A stretch of 64,000 bases of DNA, taken from NCBI GenBank assembly GCA_965215025.1, contig CBDCCV010000001.1:1116001-1180000 (forward strand), read 5' to 3'. Both the position numbers and the translations under genes were made by a program. The notes below the pieces were generated by a model, which saw nothing but the letters and a program-made list of their open reading frames with translations, did not search any database and was not told where the DNA came from. This DNA is from CBDCCV01 sp965215025 (GTDB lineage Bacteria; Bacteroidota; Rhodothermia; Rhodothermales; Salinibacteraceae). Shown here piece after piece: positions 43,547 through 52,630 of this stretch. Position 1 is the stretch's first letter. Each line of letters opens with the position of its first letter.

Positions 43547-44329
43547 ATGCATACGGCAAACGACAAGACTTCTCTTCTTCGCCGCTGCGCGAAAGCTGCG
43601 GTGGTGTGGCTGATGGCGGGTGGGCTGGGCGCGCTCCTGGCCGCGCCGCCGGCCCTGGGGCAGCTCCGCATCTGCAACAAGACGGCCGAGGCCGTCACCG
43701 TGGCCGTCGGCTACATGCACGAGGGGGAGTGGACCTCGATGGGGTGGTACGAGGCCAAGGCCGGGCGGTGTGCCACGCCCGTGAGCGGGACGCTGCGCAA
43801 CCGCTACTACTACGTGCGTGCCGAGAGCGGCAGCGGGAAAACCTGGGGTGACAACCACACCTTCTGCACGCACGAAACGGCGTTCACCATTCGCGGCGAT
43901 AAGGGATGCCGGGCGCTGGGGTACGACGCGGAGCGGTTCTTCCAGATCGACACCGGCAACCGCGCGCAGTGGACGCAGAACCTCGTCCTGGCCGACAGCG
44001 GCGGCGGCCAGCGGCGCGACGGCTCCGGCACCGACGAGCGGCGCGACGGCGTGGCGGCGCTCGTCAGGGGTTGGCGCGGGTCGCACCTCGAAGACGGCAC
44101 GCAGGTGCTGGTCCTGCGCAACCGCCGCTCCGTCAGCGTGGACTTCCACCTGACGTGTTACACGCGCAGCAACGCCTCCAAAACGCTCTTCGTCTCCGTC
44201 CCGGCGCGCAGCACAGAGGAGATCGGCTTCATGGAGGGCTGGCCGGGCAACTTCGTCTACGGCGAGCGCTGCGAGGCGCGCTACAAGGGCGAGCTGCTCT
44301 GGCGCGAACCGGTCCCACGCCAGCCGTAG
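43547..44329 (+). CDS. Secreted DUF1036-family protein (paralogue 1)
   Basis: A signal peptide (about 1-37, ending ALGQ) precedes the DUF1036 pattern: 'LRICNKTAEAVTVAVGYMHE', 'GWYEAKAGRCATPVSG', 'RYYYVRAESGSG' and 'FCTHETAFTIRGDKGC'. A second half of ~120 residues ('DFHLTCYTRSN', 'IGFMEGWPGNFVYGERCEA') has no known name but is repeated in the paralogue at 51843. A GGAGG-like site (AGGAGGTG) lies just upstream. It is exported; the function is unknown. Confidence 0.85.
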   Translation: MHTANDKTSLLRRCAKAAVVWLMAGGLGALLAAPPALGQLRICNKTAEAVTVAVGYMHEGEWTSMGWYEAKAGRCATPVSGTLRNRYYYVRAESGSGKTWGDNHTFCTHETAFTIRGDKGCRALGYDAERFFQIDTGNRAQWTQNLVLADSGGGQRRDGSGTDERRDGVAALVRGWRGSHLEDGTQVLVLRNRRSVSVDFHLTCYTRSNASKTLFVSVPARSTEEIGFMEGWPGNFVYGERCEARYKGELLWREPVPRQP

Positions 44330-44382
44330 TGTGCCTCGCAGCGCTTTTCCGCTTCCTCTGCACCCTTTCTGATGAGGACGAC

Positions 44383-45075
44383 ATGGCGTTGATCGAATGC
44401 GCAGAATGCGAGGCCACGGTGTCCGACCGCGCTCGCGCGTGCCCGCGCTGCGGCTACCCGCTGGCCGAGCACGCCGAGAAGCAGGCCGTCGCCCCGGCGC
44501 CGGCTGAGCAGATGCCGCCGCCGGAGCCGGCAGGCGCTCCGCCGCGCGCCGCAGCCACCGATGGCGTGGCCGTGAACCAGACCACAACCGCCGCCCCGGC
44601 GATAGCCGCGAATGGCGAAGGCCACGCGCCCTCTGCTGCCGCCGCGCCTGCCGCTGTGGAGTACGCCGGGTTCTGGATGCGCGCCGGCGCCTTCGTGGTT
44701 GACCTCGTGCTGCTCCTCGCGTTGGTGCTCATCGTAGCCTTCGCCACCGGGGCCGTGCTGGGGCTGGCCGGAGCCGTTGACGAAGAGGCCGCCGAGGCAC
44801 TTGGGCAGATCATCGCCATTGCCGCCCCATGGCTCTACTTCGCCGGCTTCGAGTCCTCCGCGCGCCAGGCCACCCCCGGCAAGCAGCTTCTCGGACTAAA
44901 GGTGACGGATCTCGACGGCGCGCCGATCAGCTTCGCGCGGGCCACGGGGCGCCATTTCGGGCGGTTCCTTTCGGTGCTCACGTCGGGCATCGGCTACCTC
45001 ATGGCCGGCTTTACCGAGAAGAAGCAAACGCTCCACGACATGATGGCCCGTTGCCTCGTGCTAAAGAAAGGCTGA
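44383..45075 (+). CDS. Zinc-ribbon RDD-family membrane protein
   Basis: The start is the ATG at 44383, where the zinc ribbon begins ('CAECEATVSDRARACPRCGY', two CxxC pairs), giving 230 residues. An Ala/Pro-rich linker (30-90) leads to an RDD domain: 'YAGFWMRAGAFVVDLVLLLA' with R and D, a second helix, then 'ATPGKQLLGLKVTDLDG' and 'RATGRHFGRFLS'. RDD proteins are small integral membrane proteins, some acting as transporters. It is 53 bp after the DUF1036 gene. Confidence 0.85.
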   Translation: MALIECAECEATVSDRARACPRCGYPLAEHAEKQAVAPAPAEQMPPPEPAGAPPRAAATDGVAVNQTTTAAPAIAANGEGHAPSAAAAPAAVEYAGFWMRAGAFVVDLVLLLALVLIVAFATGAVLGLAGAVDEEAAEALGQIIAIAAPWLYFAGFESSARQATPGKQLLGLKVTDLDGAPISFARATGRHFGRFLSVLTSGIGYLMAGFTEKKQTLHDMMARCLVLKKG

Positions 45076-45102
45076 CGCAGGCATTCACTACCGCTTCGGC
45101 CA

Positions 45103-45324
45103 GTGATTGCATCCCTACGCACTCGAAACCTCTGGTCCCATGAAAAGGACCCGGCCAACGAGCGCAAGCAGCGCTGGACGCTCTACATCGACGGGCAGCC
45201 CGGTCCGGTCGTCGGCGAGGAGATCCCGCCCAACGCGAACGCCGTCTCCTTCACGGGCAACGGCACCGTGCGCGCCATCGGCATCCTGAACGGCGAGGTC
45301 GTCAAGCACACCGTCTCGCTCTGA
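45103..45324 (+). CDS. Small hypothetical protein, start uncertain (possible frameshift)
   Basis: The coding-looking part begins 'KDPANERKQRWTLYIDGQPG' and ends 'AIGILNGEVVKHTVSL', a small beta-rich protein. The only in-frame start is a GTG at 45103. A better ATG at 45139 is out of frame by one base: one more A in GAAAAGG would give 'MKKDPANERKQRW'. A homopolymer indel is therefore possible. No family is recognised. Confidence 0.5.
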   Translation: MIASLRTRNLWSHEKDPANERKQRWTLYIDGQPGPVVGEEIPPNANAVSFTGNGTVRAIGILNGEVVKHTVSL

Positions 45325-45395
45325 GGACTGCTTTCCGGACGCTGCCCGCGGCTTCGGCAGCAGCGCTCCCCCTCATCCTTCTACCCCTTTGCCCT

Positions 45396-45836
45396 ATGCG
45401 CGCGCCAACTCAACTCGTACGCGGTTTCTTCAGCGCAGGCTTCGTCCTCGCTCTGATTCTCGGATCTGCGCCTGCGGTGTGGGCGCAAGATGCGCCGGAG
45501 GAAGCGTCTGCTCGAACGTTCCAGGAGGCCTGCCCGGAAGGCATCAGCATGGTGGATGAGGCCCCGGAGCTGATCGGCGGGGTCGAAAGCTTCCAGGCGC
45601 GCGCCGACACCTCCGAGGCGGTGCAGCAGGCGCGGCGCGCAGGGGCGAGCGGCAAGGCCTTCGTTCAGTTCTGGGTGGATAAGAGCGGAGCCGTTGTGGA
45701 GCCTTCCTGCCTGAGAAGCCCCTCGGACGCCTCGTGCGAGGCCGCCCTCCAGGTTGTTCGTTCGTCGAAGTACCGCCCTGCCCGCTCTGGCGGCAAGCCG
45801 GTTTGCACAAGGATGTCGTTGCCGGTCGTGTTCTAA
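45396..45836 (+). CDS. Secreted protein with TonB C-terminal-like domain
   Basis: The signal peptide covers about 1-30 (ending VWAQD). The mature ~115 residues have the energy-transducer pattern: 'GKAFVQFWVDKSGAVVEPSC', a Cys-spaced segment, then 'ALQVVRSSKYRPARSGGKPV' and 'RMSLPVVF'. TonB C-termini contact outer-membrane receptors, but this protein lacks the membrane anchor and Pro-rich spacer of TonB, so direct energy transduction is doubtful. The paired Cys residues may form a disulphide. Confidence 0.75.
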   Translation: MRAPTQLVRGFFSAGFVLALILGSAPAVWAQDAPEEASARTFQEACPEGISMVDEAPELIGGVESFQARADTSEAVQQARRAGASGKAFVQFWVDKSGAVVEPSCLRSPSDASCEAALQVVRSSKYRPARSGGKPVCTRMSLPVVF

Positions 45837-45911
45837 GGGTAATCGCGGTCTGCTTTATCTCTGCCATTCTTCACCGTAGCCAGTCTCATCCATAGCCAAC
45901 TGCCCAAGCCA

Positions 45912-48206
45912 ATGAAGACGCTCAGCCGGTTTCTCCTCCGAGTGCTTCGAATACGTCCCATCCCGATCCGGGAGGTAAGCTTGATTGCCGCCGACCTCCA
46001 CGGCGACACGTGTGAAAAGCGCTCAATCGCAGCGCCAGGACGCAGCGTGGGAACGGCGGTCGTTGTCCTCGCGGTGCTGACCATCGTGTTCAGCGGATGC
46101 ACCTCCTACAAAGCCACCGTCGAGCGGCAGGAGGACCTGCGCTACGAAGCCGTCAGGGTGCAGCCGGGGTGGGAGCATCAGGAGCGGCCGGCGCAGAAGC
46201 TGATCCTGCCGGCCGTCGGCGTGGCGGCCGGCGCGGTGTATGGATCTCAAACTCAGTTTGCGTACGAAGGCCGAACCTTCGAGGGCGCCGAAAACGCTGC
46301 CCTGTGGGCGGGCGTCGGGCTGGTGGCCGGCTTTGCTCTGAACAGCGTGCTGCTTCCCAGGCGGCCTCGCGGGGGCCGCGCGTTCGACCTGTCGCAGAGT
46401 GAGGAGTGGATCGAGAACTGGAATCGGTCCACAGGGAGCGACTACATCATCAGCGAGAAAGCGGCGAACAACGCGCTCGTCCTCGCGCCCCGCATGAGGG
46501 TGCGGGCGATACGGCAAGACTACAAGCGGTTGGAGGAGGACCTGGCCCGAAGGCGGCCTTCAACGAAGTACGAGGCCTTGCAAGAGTGGGAGCGCAAGCT
46601 GTCGGGTGAATACTCCATCCTCCCGGCCTCGGAGGTGAGCCGCGTCGAGGGGATGATTGCTGCAAACGAGAGCAAGGTGGCCAGCGCGGATCTCGAATCG
46701 CGGCTGGCCGCCGTCGAGGCGATGGAGCCGACGTACAGCACCCTCACCACCTTGCGCCGGCTGCGCCGCGACCTCGGACCCGTCTACCAAAGAGCCGATG
46801 CCGAAACGCGGCGGCGCTTTGACGAGCGCGTGCAAAGCAAGACCGGCGCCGTGCTGGCCCAGGTGCTTCCCGAAGAGGAGCAGAAGATCGAGCGCGTCGG
46901 CGAGTCGATGCAGGGCATTGAAGAACTCAACGGGTTGTTCGAGGACTTCAACCGCAGGTACGGTATGCTCCGCGACCACGACGCCGTCGCGGCGGTGTAC
47001 AACCAATTCCACGCGAAGAAAGCGTCCGTTCTTACCGCGAACGCCGATGAGATCGCCTCTCAGATCGAGGATGCTTCGAGCGTGAGCCAGCTCGAAGCGC
47101 TCGAAGCGCGCTACTTCGCCGCCCTGCGCCCCGGCGCACGCGCAGCCGAAGACGTGCGGCGCCGATTGGACCGGCGTGAGGAGGCCATCGTCGCGGCTGA
47201 GCGCCAGCGGCGGATCGCGGCGCAGTCCGCAGCGCAGCGCAGGGCGCAGGCGGCGCTGGCCGCCGAGAACGCGGCGCTGGCGGCGGAGAACGCCCGACTC
47301 ACCCCGAACAGCTTCTCGGCGCGGGGCGCCCGCAACGCCGCCCTGCTGACGAAAATCTACCGAGGCGAGTTTGCTGACGTCGCTCTTGAGCGAGACGACA
47401 TGCAGTTTGCCGCGCTCTACAACGCCTATCTCAATGCCTACGCGAAGCGGTGCGACAGGCATCTGCCCCCCGACAAGGTGGAGCTGACGTACCAGGAGTG
47501 CAGACGCGAGAGAATATCATACAACAACTGGGGAATGGAGACGGGCCGGACCTGCGTCGCGTGGCGAACCAGGGGGACGGACCTCTTCGCTCACCCGGAC
47601 ATGCACGAGGCGAAGGTCGCGCTCGACGCGCTGCAAGGCGTTGATGCCATCCGCAACGTCATCGGGATGCTCTCGGCTGAGAATCCCCTGGGGAACGCAC
47701 TGAGCCTGGTGGGCAACGTCACGGTCCTTCGGCGAGACATGGCTACCGTAGTCCAGACGAACGCCTGCGACAGCCCCGGCCTGATGCGCTTCCAGGACAA
47801 CCTGCGGCTCTTCGCGCTGAGCGAGCGGCCAAAGCAGCTCGGAGGCCAAGCCACAGTGTCGTCCGTCGTGAATCCGCCGCCCGGCACGCTGTTCGAGGAT
47901 CAGAACTACGCGGAGCTGCTCGAAGACCTGGTCTACGACCAGGCCAGGTCCTGGGTGATGAACAAGTACCGGCGCGGCAGCATCTCGAACGTCTCAGTCA
48001 CTTCCCGAGATGCGCTGGGCCGCCCTACCAAAATCAAAGCCAGGTACACGTACAACGGCATGAACGGCCAGACCCGCGGCTTGGTCACCCTGGAGTTCGA
48101 TGAAGGATGGCCCGAATGCCTGTACTTCGCTGACAACCCGCTTGCCTGTCGCACGCCGAACCGGAGGATCGTAGCCGCCTACGCGGACGGCGACTACGGG
48201 GACTAA
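45912..48206 (+). CDS. Large coiled-coil putative lipoprotein, unknown function
   Basis: A lipobox-like site ends a hydrophobic stretch ('VVVLAVLTIVFSGC', Cys ~63), preceded by ~45 residues that are atypical for a signal peptide; a GTG near 46045 would give a normal signal and may be the real start. A Gly-rich membrane-like hairpin (~95-130) follows, then a long helical coiled coil (~190-465, with 'AQAALAAENAALAAENARL'). A Cys-containing globular C-terminus ends the 764-residue frame. I recognise no family. It sits among other envelope proteins in the cluster. Confidence 0.7.
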   Translation: MKTLSRFLLRVLRIRPIPIREVSLIAADLHGDTCEKRSIAAPGRSVGTAVVVLAVLTIVFSGCTSYKATVERQEDLRYEAVRVQPGWEHQERPAQKLILPAVGVAAGAVYGSQTQFAYEGRTFEGAENAALWAGVGLVAGFALNSVLLPRRPRGGRAFDLSQSEEWIENWNRSTGSDYIISEKAANNALVLAPRMRVRAIRQDYKRLEEDLARRRPSTKYEALQEWERKLSGEYSILPASEVSRVEGMIAANESKVASADLESRLAAVEAMEPTYSTLTTLRRLRRDLGPVYQRADAETRRRFDERVQSKTGAVLAQVLPEEEQKIERVGESMQGIEELNGLFEDFNRRYGMLRDHDAVAAVYNQFHAKKASVLTANADEIASQIEDASSVSQLEALEARYFAALRPGARAAEDVRRRLDRREEAIVAAERQRRIAAQSAAQRRAQAALAAENAALAAENARLTPNSFSARGARNAALLTKIYRGEFADVALERDDMQFAALYNAYLNAYAKRCDRHLPPDKVELTYQECRRERISYNNWGMETGRTCVAWRTRGTDLFAHPDMHEAKVALDALQGVDAIRNVIGMLSAENPLGNALSLVGNVTVLRRDMATVVQTNACDSPGLMRFQDNLRLFALSERPKQLGGQATVSSVVNPPPGTLFEDQNYAELLEDLVYDQARSWVMNKYRRGSISNVSVTSRDALGRPTKIKARYTYNGMNGQTRGLVTLEFDEGWPECLYFADNPLACRTPNRRIVAAYADGDYGD

Positions 48207-48240
48207 CAGGCCCCTCGCTCCACCACGTCATCAGCCCACC

Positions 48241-49674
48241 GTGAATGCCATGAACGGCCTCCCCATAAATTTCCAGACCTTGCTCGCCGCGCTCTTCTCG
48301 CTGCTCGTCTTCGGCGGATGCTACTCCTCGCCCGTGCCGCTGGAAGAGGTGCCGAGCCAGCCCGTCAACCCGGAATGGCTGGGAGAATGGACCGAGGGAG
48401 GTGAGAACCCGCGCCGCATGACCGTGCGCGCCGGCAAGGGCGGGTGGTATGAGATTGATGTGGTGGACCGGGGCGACGAGCGCTACAAGGTCCGCGCCTT
48501 TGCTACGCGGGTGGGCGGCGAAACGATAGTCAGCTTCCGCGCGAGCCGCAACAGGGATTGGAACTTCGCCCGCGTCCGAGGGCGGGGCGACACCAGAGAG
48601 CTTGCGCTCCTGAGCATGACGGGCTTCAGAGCCAAAGCCGGCACGCCCGCCGCCCTGCGCGAGGCGATGCAAAACGCCGTGCATGATGACGACGCCTTTC
48701 TGACGACGCGCACCGCGCGGCGCTTGCAGAAAGACCACCGCCGCAGCGGCCGCGCGGCGATGGGGCCGATCACCACGTCCCGGATCGAGGCGGAATGCCC
48801 CGGCGCAAAGGTGCACCAAGTCACGAAAGTAGATACAGAAATCGTCGGCGGCTACAAGGCTTTGATGGCGCGCCTGCGCTACCCGGAGGCCGACCGACGT
48901 GCAGGACGTGGCGGGACCGTGCTCTTGGAATACGTCGTGGGCGCCGACGGCACGGTGATCGAGGCCTGGGTGCTCGACAAGGACTTCGTGGGCCGCCGCA
49001 CGCGCGCCACCGAGGCCATGCGTGCCGAAGCACTGCGCCTTGTCCGTTCAGCGCGCTTCCGCCCCGGACGCACCGAGGAGGGCCAAGCCGTGTGCACGAT
49101 CACGAACTCCTTTACCGTCGAGTTCACGGCGCCGGGCGAGGAGAGGCGGTTCACTGGCGAGCGCGACGTGCGAGCGTCGTTTACTGCGCAGCTCAAGCAT
49201 CTCGTCCGCGCTGCCCCCGATGGCTTCGCGGCCTACCGGGACGAGCGCATCAGCGACGCGGACAACCGGAACGATATCTGGGACTCGAAAGCCAACGCGA
49301 GCTATGCCAACCTTATTCCCAGCCGCCGCAGCAACATAAGCAGCATAAACGGAATGACGTCGGGGACGGTCGTGATTCGGTGGGGCGAGACCGGGCACTC
49401 AACGCATAGGACGAAGTACCTCGCGGGCGACTGCAAGACGTGCGAGGCGGACTGGTTCAAGCTGGCGTCGGAATACATCACCGACGCGCTCCCTGCCTGG
49501 GTGAGCACGTCCGCCCCCGAAGATGTGCAACTCGGCGCGACGCGGTGGTGGCTTGAATGCCCCGAAGGCGGTGGTCGGACCGTCCAGTTGACGATGGATG
49601 AGAGGGGCGGCGTCTCGTTCTGGGTGCACCAAGAGAGCGAGCCGACTGCCTGTGCCGGCGCGTCGGAGGAGTAG
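48241..49674 (+). CDS. Lipoprotein with 'NPEWLGEW' domain and TonB-C-like domain (paralogue 1)
   Basis: A lipobox ends the signal ('LLVFGGC', Cys ~27). The first ~140 residues ('SQPVNPEWLGEWTEGGENPR', 'RMTVRAGKGGWYEIDVVD') are closely similar to the lipoprotein at 52631. Then a TonB-C-like domain ('GGTVLLEYVVGADGTVIEAW', 'LVRSARFRPGRTEEGQAVCT') and a final ~170-residue unknown part. The combination suggests an outer-membrane or periplasmic structural or signalling role; no enzyme motif is seen. Confidence 0.75.
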   Translation: MNAMNGLPINFQTLLAALFSLLVFGGCYSSPVPLEEVPSQPVNPEWLGEWTEGGENPRRMTVRAGKGGWYEIDVVDRGDERYKVRAFATRVGGETIVSFRASRNRDWNFARVRGRGDTRELALLSMTGFRAKAGTPAALREAMQNAVHDDDAFLTTRTARRLQKDHRRSGRAAMGPITTSRIEAECPGAKVHQVTKVDTEIVGGYKALMARLRYPEADRRAGRGGTVLLEYVVGADGTVIEAWVLDKDFVGRRTRATEAMRAEALRLVRSARFRPGRTEEGQAVCTITNSFTVEFTAPGEERRFTGERDVRASFTAQLKHLVRAAPDGFAAYRDERISDADNRNDIWDSKANASYANLIPSRRSNISSINGMTSGTVVIRWGETGHSTHRTKYLAGDCKTCEADWFKLASEYITDALPAWVSTSAPEDVQLGATRWWLECPEGGGRTVQLTMDERGGVSFWVHQESEPTACAGASEE

Positions 49675-49713
49675 ACCGCCGGGACCCCGCCGCTTATCTC
49701 ATCCCCCGCGCTC

Positions 49714-50415
49714 ATGAACAGACGCGGCCGGCGCAGCGCAGCGTGCGTGAGCGCCTGTTTCTTCGCCTTGCTGCTCTTCCTCCCGGTGGGCGACGCCCCG
49801 CCTCGGAGCCGGGCGCCGCGCGCGCCGAGCCAGCCCACGGGCCGCGCCGACGCAGCGCCTGCGAAACGCCCGGCGCTAAAGATCAAGCCCGCGCAGCTTG
49901 AGACGGGCGACCTGATCTTCAGAACGGGCCGCAGCCGCGAGAGCCGCGTGGTGATGCTCTTCGACCGGGGCGTGCCGTACTCGCACGTCGGGCTGGTGCA
50001 GAAGACAGAGGACGGGGCGGCGTACGTGATCCACGTCGTGCCGGGGAGCGCCGAAGAGGGGCGCAACCTCGTGCGCCGCGAGCCGCTGGCCGTCTTCCTC
50101 ACGCCCGAAGCCGCCAGAGCCGCCGCCGTGTACCGGCCCACGCCGCCGCACCGCCACCATGCAGAGCAAGCCGCCGAAAAAGCCGCCGCGTACCACGCCG
50201 CCCGCCTCGCCTTTGACGACGACTTCGACGCCGCCACGGCCGAGGCGCTCTACTGCACCGAGCTGGTCTGGCGCGCCTACCGCGAAGCTGGCCTCGACCT
50301 CACAGGCGGCAAGCTGAGCCGCCGCGCGCTCCCCTTCGCCCGCGGCGCCTACGTGCTGCCGAGCACGCTCCTGCGCAGCCCCCACCTCCGCAAGGTGTAC
50401 GCCTCCTCACGCTAA
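49714..50415 (+). CDS. YiiX-like permuted papain-fold (NlpC/P60 superfamily) protein
   Basis: The signal peptide is 1-30 or so. Core motifs: 'LETGDLIFRTGRSRESRVVM', 'GVPYSHVGLVQKTEDG' (His), 'YVIHVVPGS' and 'EALYCTELVWRAYREAGLDL' with the catalytic Cys after the His, the permuted order of YiiX/YebB-type enzymes. These cleave amide or ester bonds, in some cases in lipids or peptidoglycan. It is on the same strand and close behind the lipoprotein gene. Confidence 0.82.
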   Translation: MNRRGRRSAACVSACFFALLLFLPVGDAPPRSRAPRAPSQPTGRADAAPAKRPALKIKPAQLETGDLIFRTGRSRESRVVMLFDRGVPYSHVGLVQKTEDGAAYVIHVVPGSAEEGRNLVRREPLAVFLTPEAARAAAVYRPTPPHRHHAEQAAEKAAAYHAARLAFDDDFDAATAEALYCTELVWRAYREAGLDLTGGKLSRRALPFARGAYVLPSTLLRSPHLRKVYASSR

Positions 50416-50429
50416 AAAGCCGAGTCCCC

Positions 50430-51615
50430 ATGCGCCCTCCTGCCCGAATGTACGTTTTTGCTCTCGCCGCCGCCCTGCTTTGCGGATGCGCGGAGAACAG
50501 CGGCGGCGCCTCCGAGCCGCTCATGTACCGCGCCAACGCGCAGCGCACAGGCGTCTTCGCCTCGGCCCCGCTCGAAGAGCTGAGCGAGGTGCTGTGGAAG
50601 TTCAAGGCCGAGCCGACCTCGTTCTCCTTCGCGCTGAGCGACGGGCTGCTCTACTTCGGCGCCGACACCCTCTTTTACGCCGTGGAAGCGGCATCGGGAC
50701 AGGAGCGCTGGCGGTTTGAGGTGGAAGGGGGCGTGCTCTTTTCCTCCCCCGCCGTAGCCGAGGGGCGCGTCTACTTCGGGACCATAGCCGGACGGATCTA
50801 CGCGCTCGACGCCCTGACGGGCCGCCAGCGCTGGCACCGCGACGTAGAGGCCGCGCGCGAGGACGAGGGTGCTCCGGTATACTCCTCGCCGGTCGTGGCG
50901 GGGGGCGTGCTCTACGTCGCCAGCCTTGCCGACCTCTACGCGCTCGATGCCGAGACCGGGCAGGAGAAGTGGTGCTTCCGGTATAAAGACTTTGAGAAAG
51001 AGCGCCCGGAAGAGGGAAAGTTCTTCGAGGGGATGCTCGCCTCGCCCGTCGTCGTAGGCGAAACGGTCTTCGCAAGCACGCTGGAGGGGCATCTGCTGGC
51101 CCTGCACGCACTCACCGGGCAGGAGAAATGGCGCCGCCGCAGGAGCGAGGGATTCTTTTCTACCTTGGCCACGGCAGACGACGTGCTGTTCGCAGACGCC
51201 GCGGAGGGCCGCGCGATCTACGCTTTCAGCGCGCTCACGGGCCAGGAGAAGTGGCGCTTCGAGGCGGGGGCGGACATCGGGGGGGGCCTCCGTAGCGGAC
51301 GAGACGGTCTACCTCTCGGCCAAGGATGCGCTCTACGCCGTAAACGCGCTCACCGGCCAAGAGCGGTGGCGCTTCGAGGCGCCTGGGCTGCTTTCGGCGC
51401 CGGCTGTGGCGGAGGGCATGGTCTACTTCAGCGGCGACAGCACGCTCTACGCCCTCGGTACCGGGACGGGGCGTGCCCGATGGACCTACAAAACGACCGG
51501 CGGGCCGCCTGACGAGGCGTCCAAAGCGGAAGGCCGGACCAGCACGGCGCCCATCCTCTCCGGCGGCGTGCTCTACTTCGGGAGTCGGGACGGCTACGTC
51601 TACGCGCTGCGGTAG
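50430..51615 (+). pseudogene. PQQ-type beta-propeller lipoprotein, frameshifted at a G8 run
   Basis: A lipobox signal ('VFALAAALLCGC') starts at the second Met (50448) or at 50430. Propeller repeats of ~40 residues recur ('YALDAETGQEKWCFR', 'LALHALTGQEKWRRR', 'YAFSALTGQEKWRFE'), as in BamB/PQQ proteins. At G8 (51279-51286) the frame shifts by one. The first frame runs on to 51512 in nonsense, while the true repeats continue in the other frame ('DALYAVNALTGQERWRFEAP') to the stop at 51615. With G7 the protein would be one ~394-residue chain. Confidence 0.85.
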
Positions 51616-51643
51616 CGGCGGGACTCAGGGCGGCGCGGCTCCC

Positions 51644-51679
51644 GGCGGTCAGAGTTTTCTCGGCGGTCAGAGTTTTCTC
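51644..51679. repeat. Two perfect tandem copies of an 18-bp unit
   Basis: GGCGGTCAGAGTTTTCTC occurs twice without a gap (51644-51661, 51662-51679), between the propeller gene and the 37-bp shared block. It is the only perfect tandem duplication I noticed in the window. Confidence 0.85.
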
Positions 51680-51683
51680 GGCA

Positions 51684-51720
51684 GCGCGTGACGGTTTTCG
51701 GCCCGCGTTTGCGCAATGCG
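51684..51720 (+). promoter_or_regulatory. 37-bp block shared upstream of both DUF1036 loci (copy 2)
   Basis: Matches 43084-43120 at 35 of 37 positions and lies 123 bp upstream of the second DUF1036 gene. See copy 1. Confidence 0.5.
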
Positions 51721-51842
51721 TAGTGAGGCCGCACGTCAGGCGCCCGTGTATCCGCCTGTGCTGCCGCGCCGCTCCTCTACCGCATCTGCCGTCGCATCTG
51801 CCGTAACAGATCGCACCGCGCCCAGCCGCTCGGCACGCGGCG

Positions 51843-52523
51843 GTGCTCCTCGGCCTTTTCCTCTTGGCGGGCCTCGACGCATCGCCGGCGCGCGCGCAGC
51901 TCCGCGTGTGCAACTTCCACGACGAGACGGTCCACGTCGCCGTCGGGTTCTACACGGGCGGCGAGTGGGCCGCGCGCGGATGGCACACCGCCGCGCCGGG
52001 CGGGTGCGTCACGCCCGTCGGTTCGCTCACCAACCGATTCTACTACGTCTACTACGAAGGCACGGGCGAGAACGCCCGCTACGAGATGGTCGGCGCCGAG
52101 CACACGTTCTGCGTGGGTGGCGACGAGGCCTTCACCATCAGGGGCACGGAGAACTGCGCCGAGCGGGGCTACAAGCACCGCCTGTTCGGGCAGATTGACA
52201 CGGGCCAGCACCAGTGGATCCGCCTCGATCTGCGCAGTCCGGAGCAGGTGCGCGAGGCCGTCGGGGAGGTGCGCGTGAGCATGCGCCGGTCCATGATGCG
52301 CAACTTCGTGATGCAGTTGCGCAACGTGCGGCCCTACCACATCGCGTTCGACCTGCGCTGCTACACGCGCTCCGGCAGCAACAAGCTCATCCCCGTGGAG
52401 GTGGAGGGCGGCAGCACGGCGGAGGTGGGGTTCGTGCAGGGCTGGGAAAACAACTTCGTCTCCGGCGAGCGCTGCGAGGCGTTCTTCGAGGGCGAGCGGC
52501 TGTGGGACTACACCATTCCCTGA
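51843..52523 (+). CDS. Secreted DUF1036-family protein (paralogue 2)
   Basis: The start is a GTG; the frame is closed by a stop 37 bp upstream and has no ATG, and the signal peptide lacks a basic N-region ('MLLGLFLLAGLDASPARAQ'), so a 5' lesion is possible. The mature part repeats paralogue 1: 'LRVCNFHDETVHVAVGFYTG', 'GWHTAAPGGCVTPVGS', 'FYYVYYEGTGEN', 'FCVGGDEAFTIRGTENC', and the second half ('AFDLRCYTRSGSNK', 'VGFVQGWENNFVSGERCEA'). It is followed 107 bp later by the second lipoprotein, so the pair DUF1036 + lipoprotein is duplicated in this cluster. Confidence 0.8.
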   Translation: MLLGLFLLAGLDASPARAQLRVCNFHDETVHVAVGFYTGGEWAARGWHTAAPGGCVTPVGSLTNRFYYVYYEGTGENARYEMVGAEHTFCVGGDEAFTIRGTENCAERGYKHRLFGQIDTGQHQWIRLDLRSPEQVREAVGEVRVSMRRSMMRNFVMQLRNVRPYHIAFDLRCYTRSGSNKLIPVEVEGGSTAEVGFVQGWENNFVSGERCEAFFEGERLWDYTIP

Positions 52524-52630
52524 AGCGCCGCCGCAGCCAAGCGCCCGCGCCGCACGCCGTGCTGCTCGCGGCTTCGCCGGGCGACTGTTATGGCCCGGAT
52601 CGCTTAAATCAAAAAGTTCTGGAGGACGCC

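Noticed and set aside
45912..48206. Coiled-coil lipoprotein as an SMC/RmuC-like or phage tape-measure protein
   Set aside because: No ATPase head or phage neighbours; signal-like N-terminus and envelope gene context argue against both.
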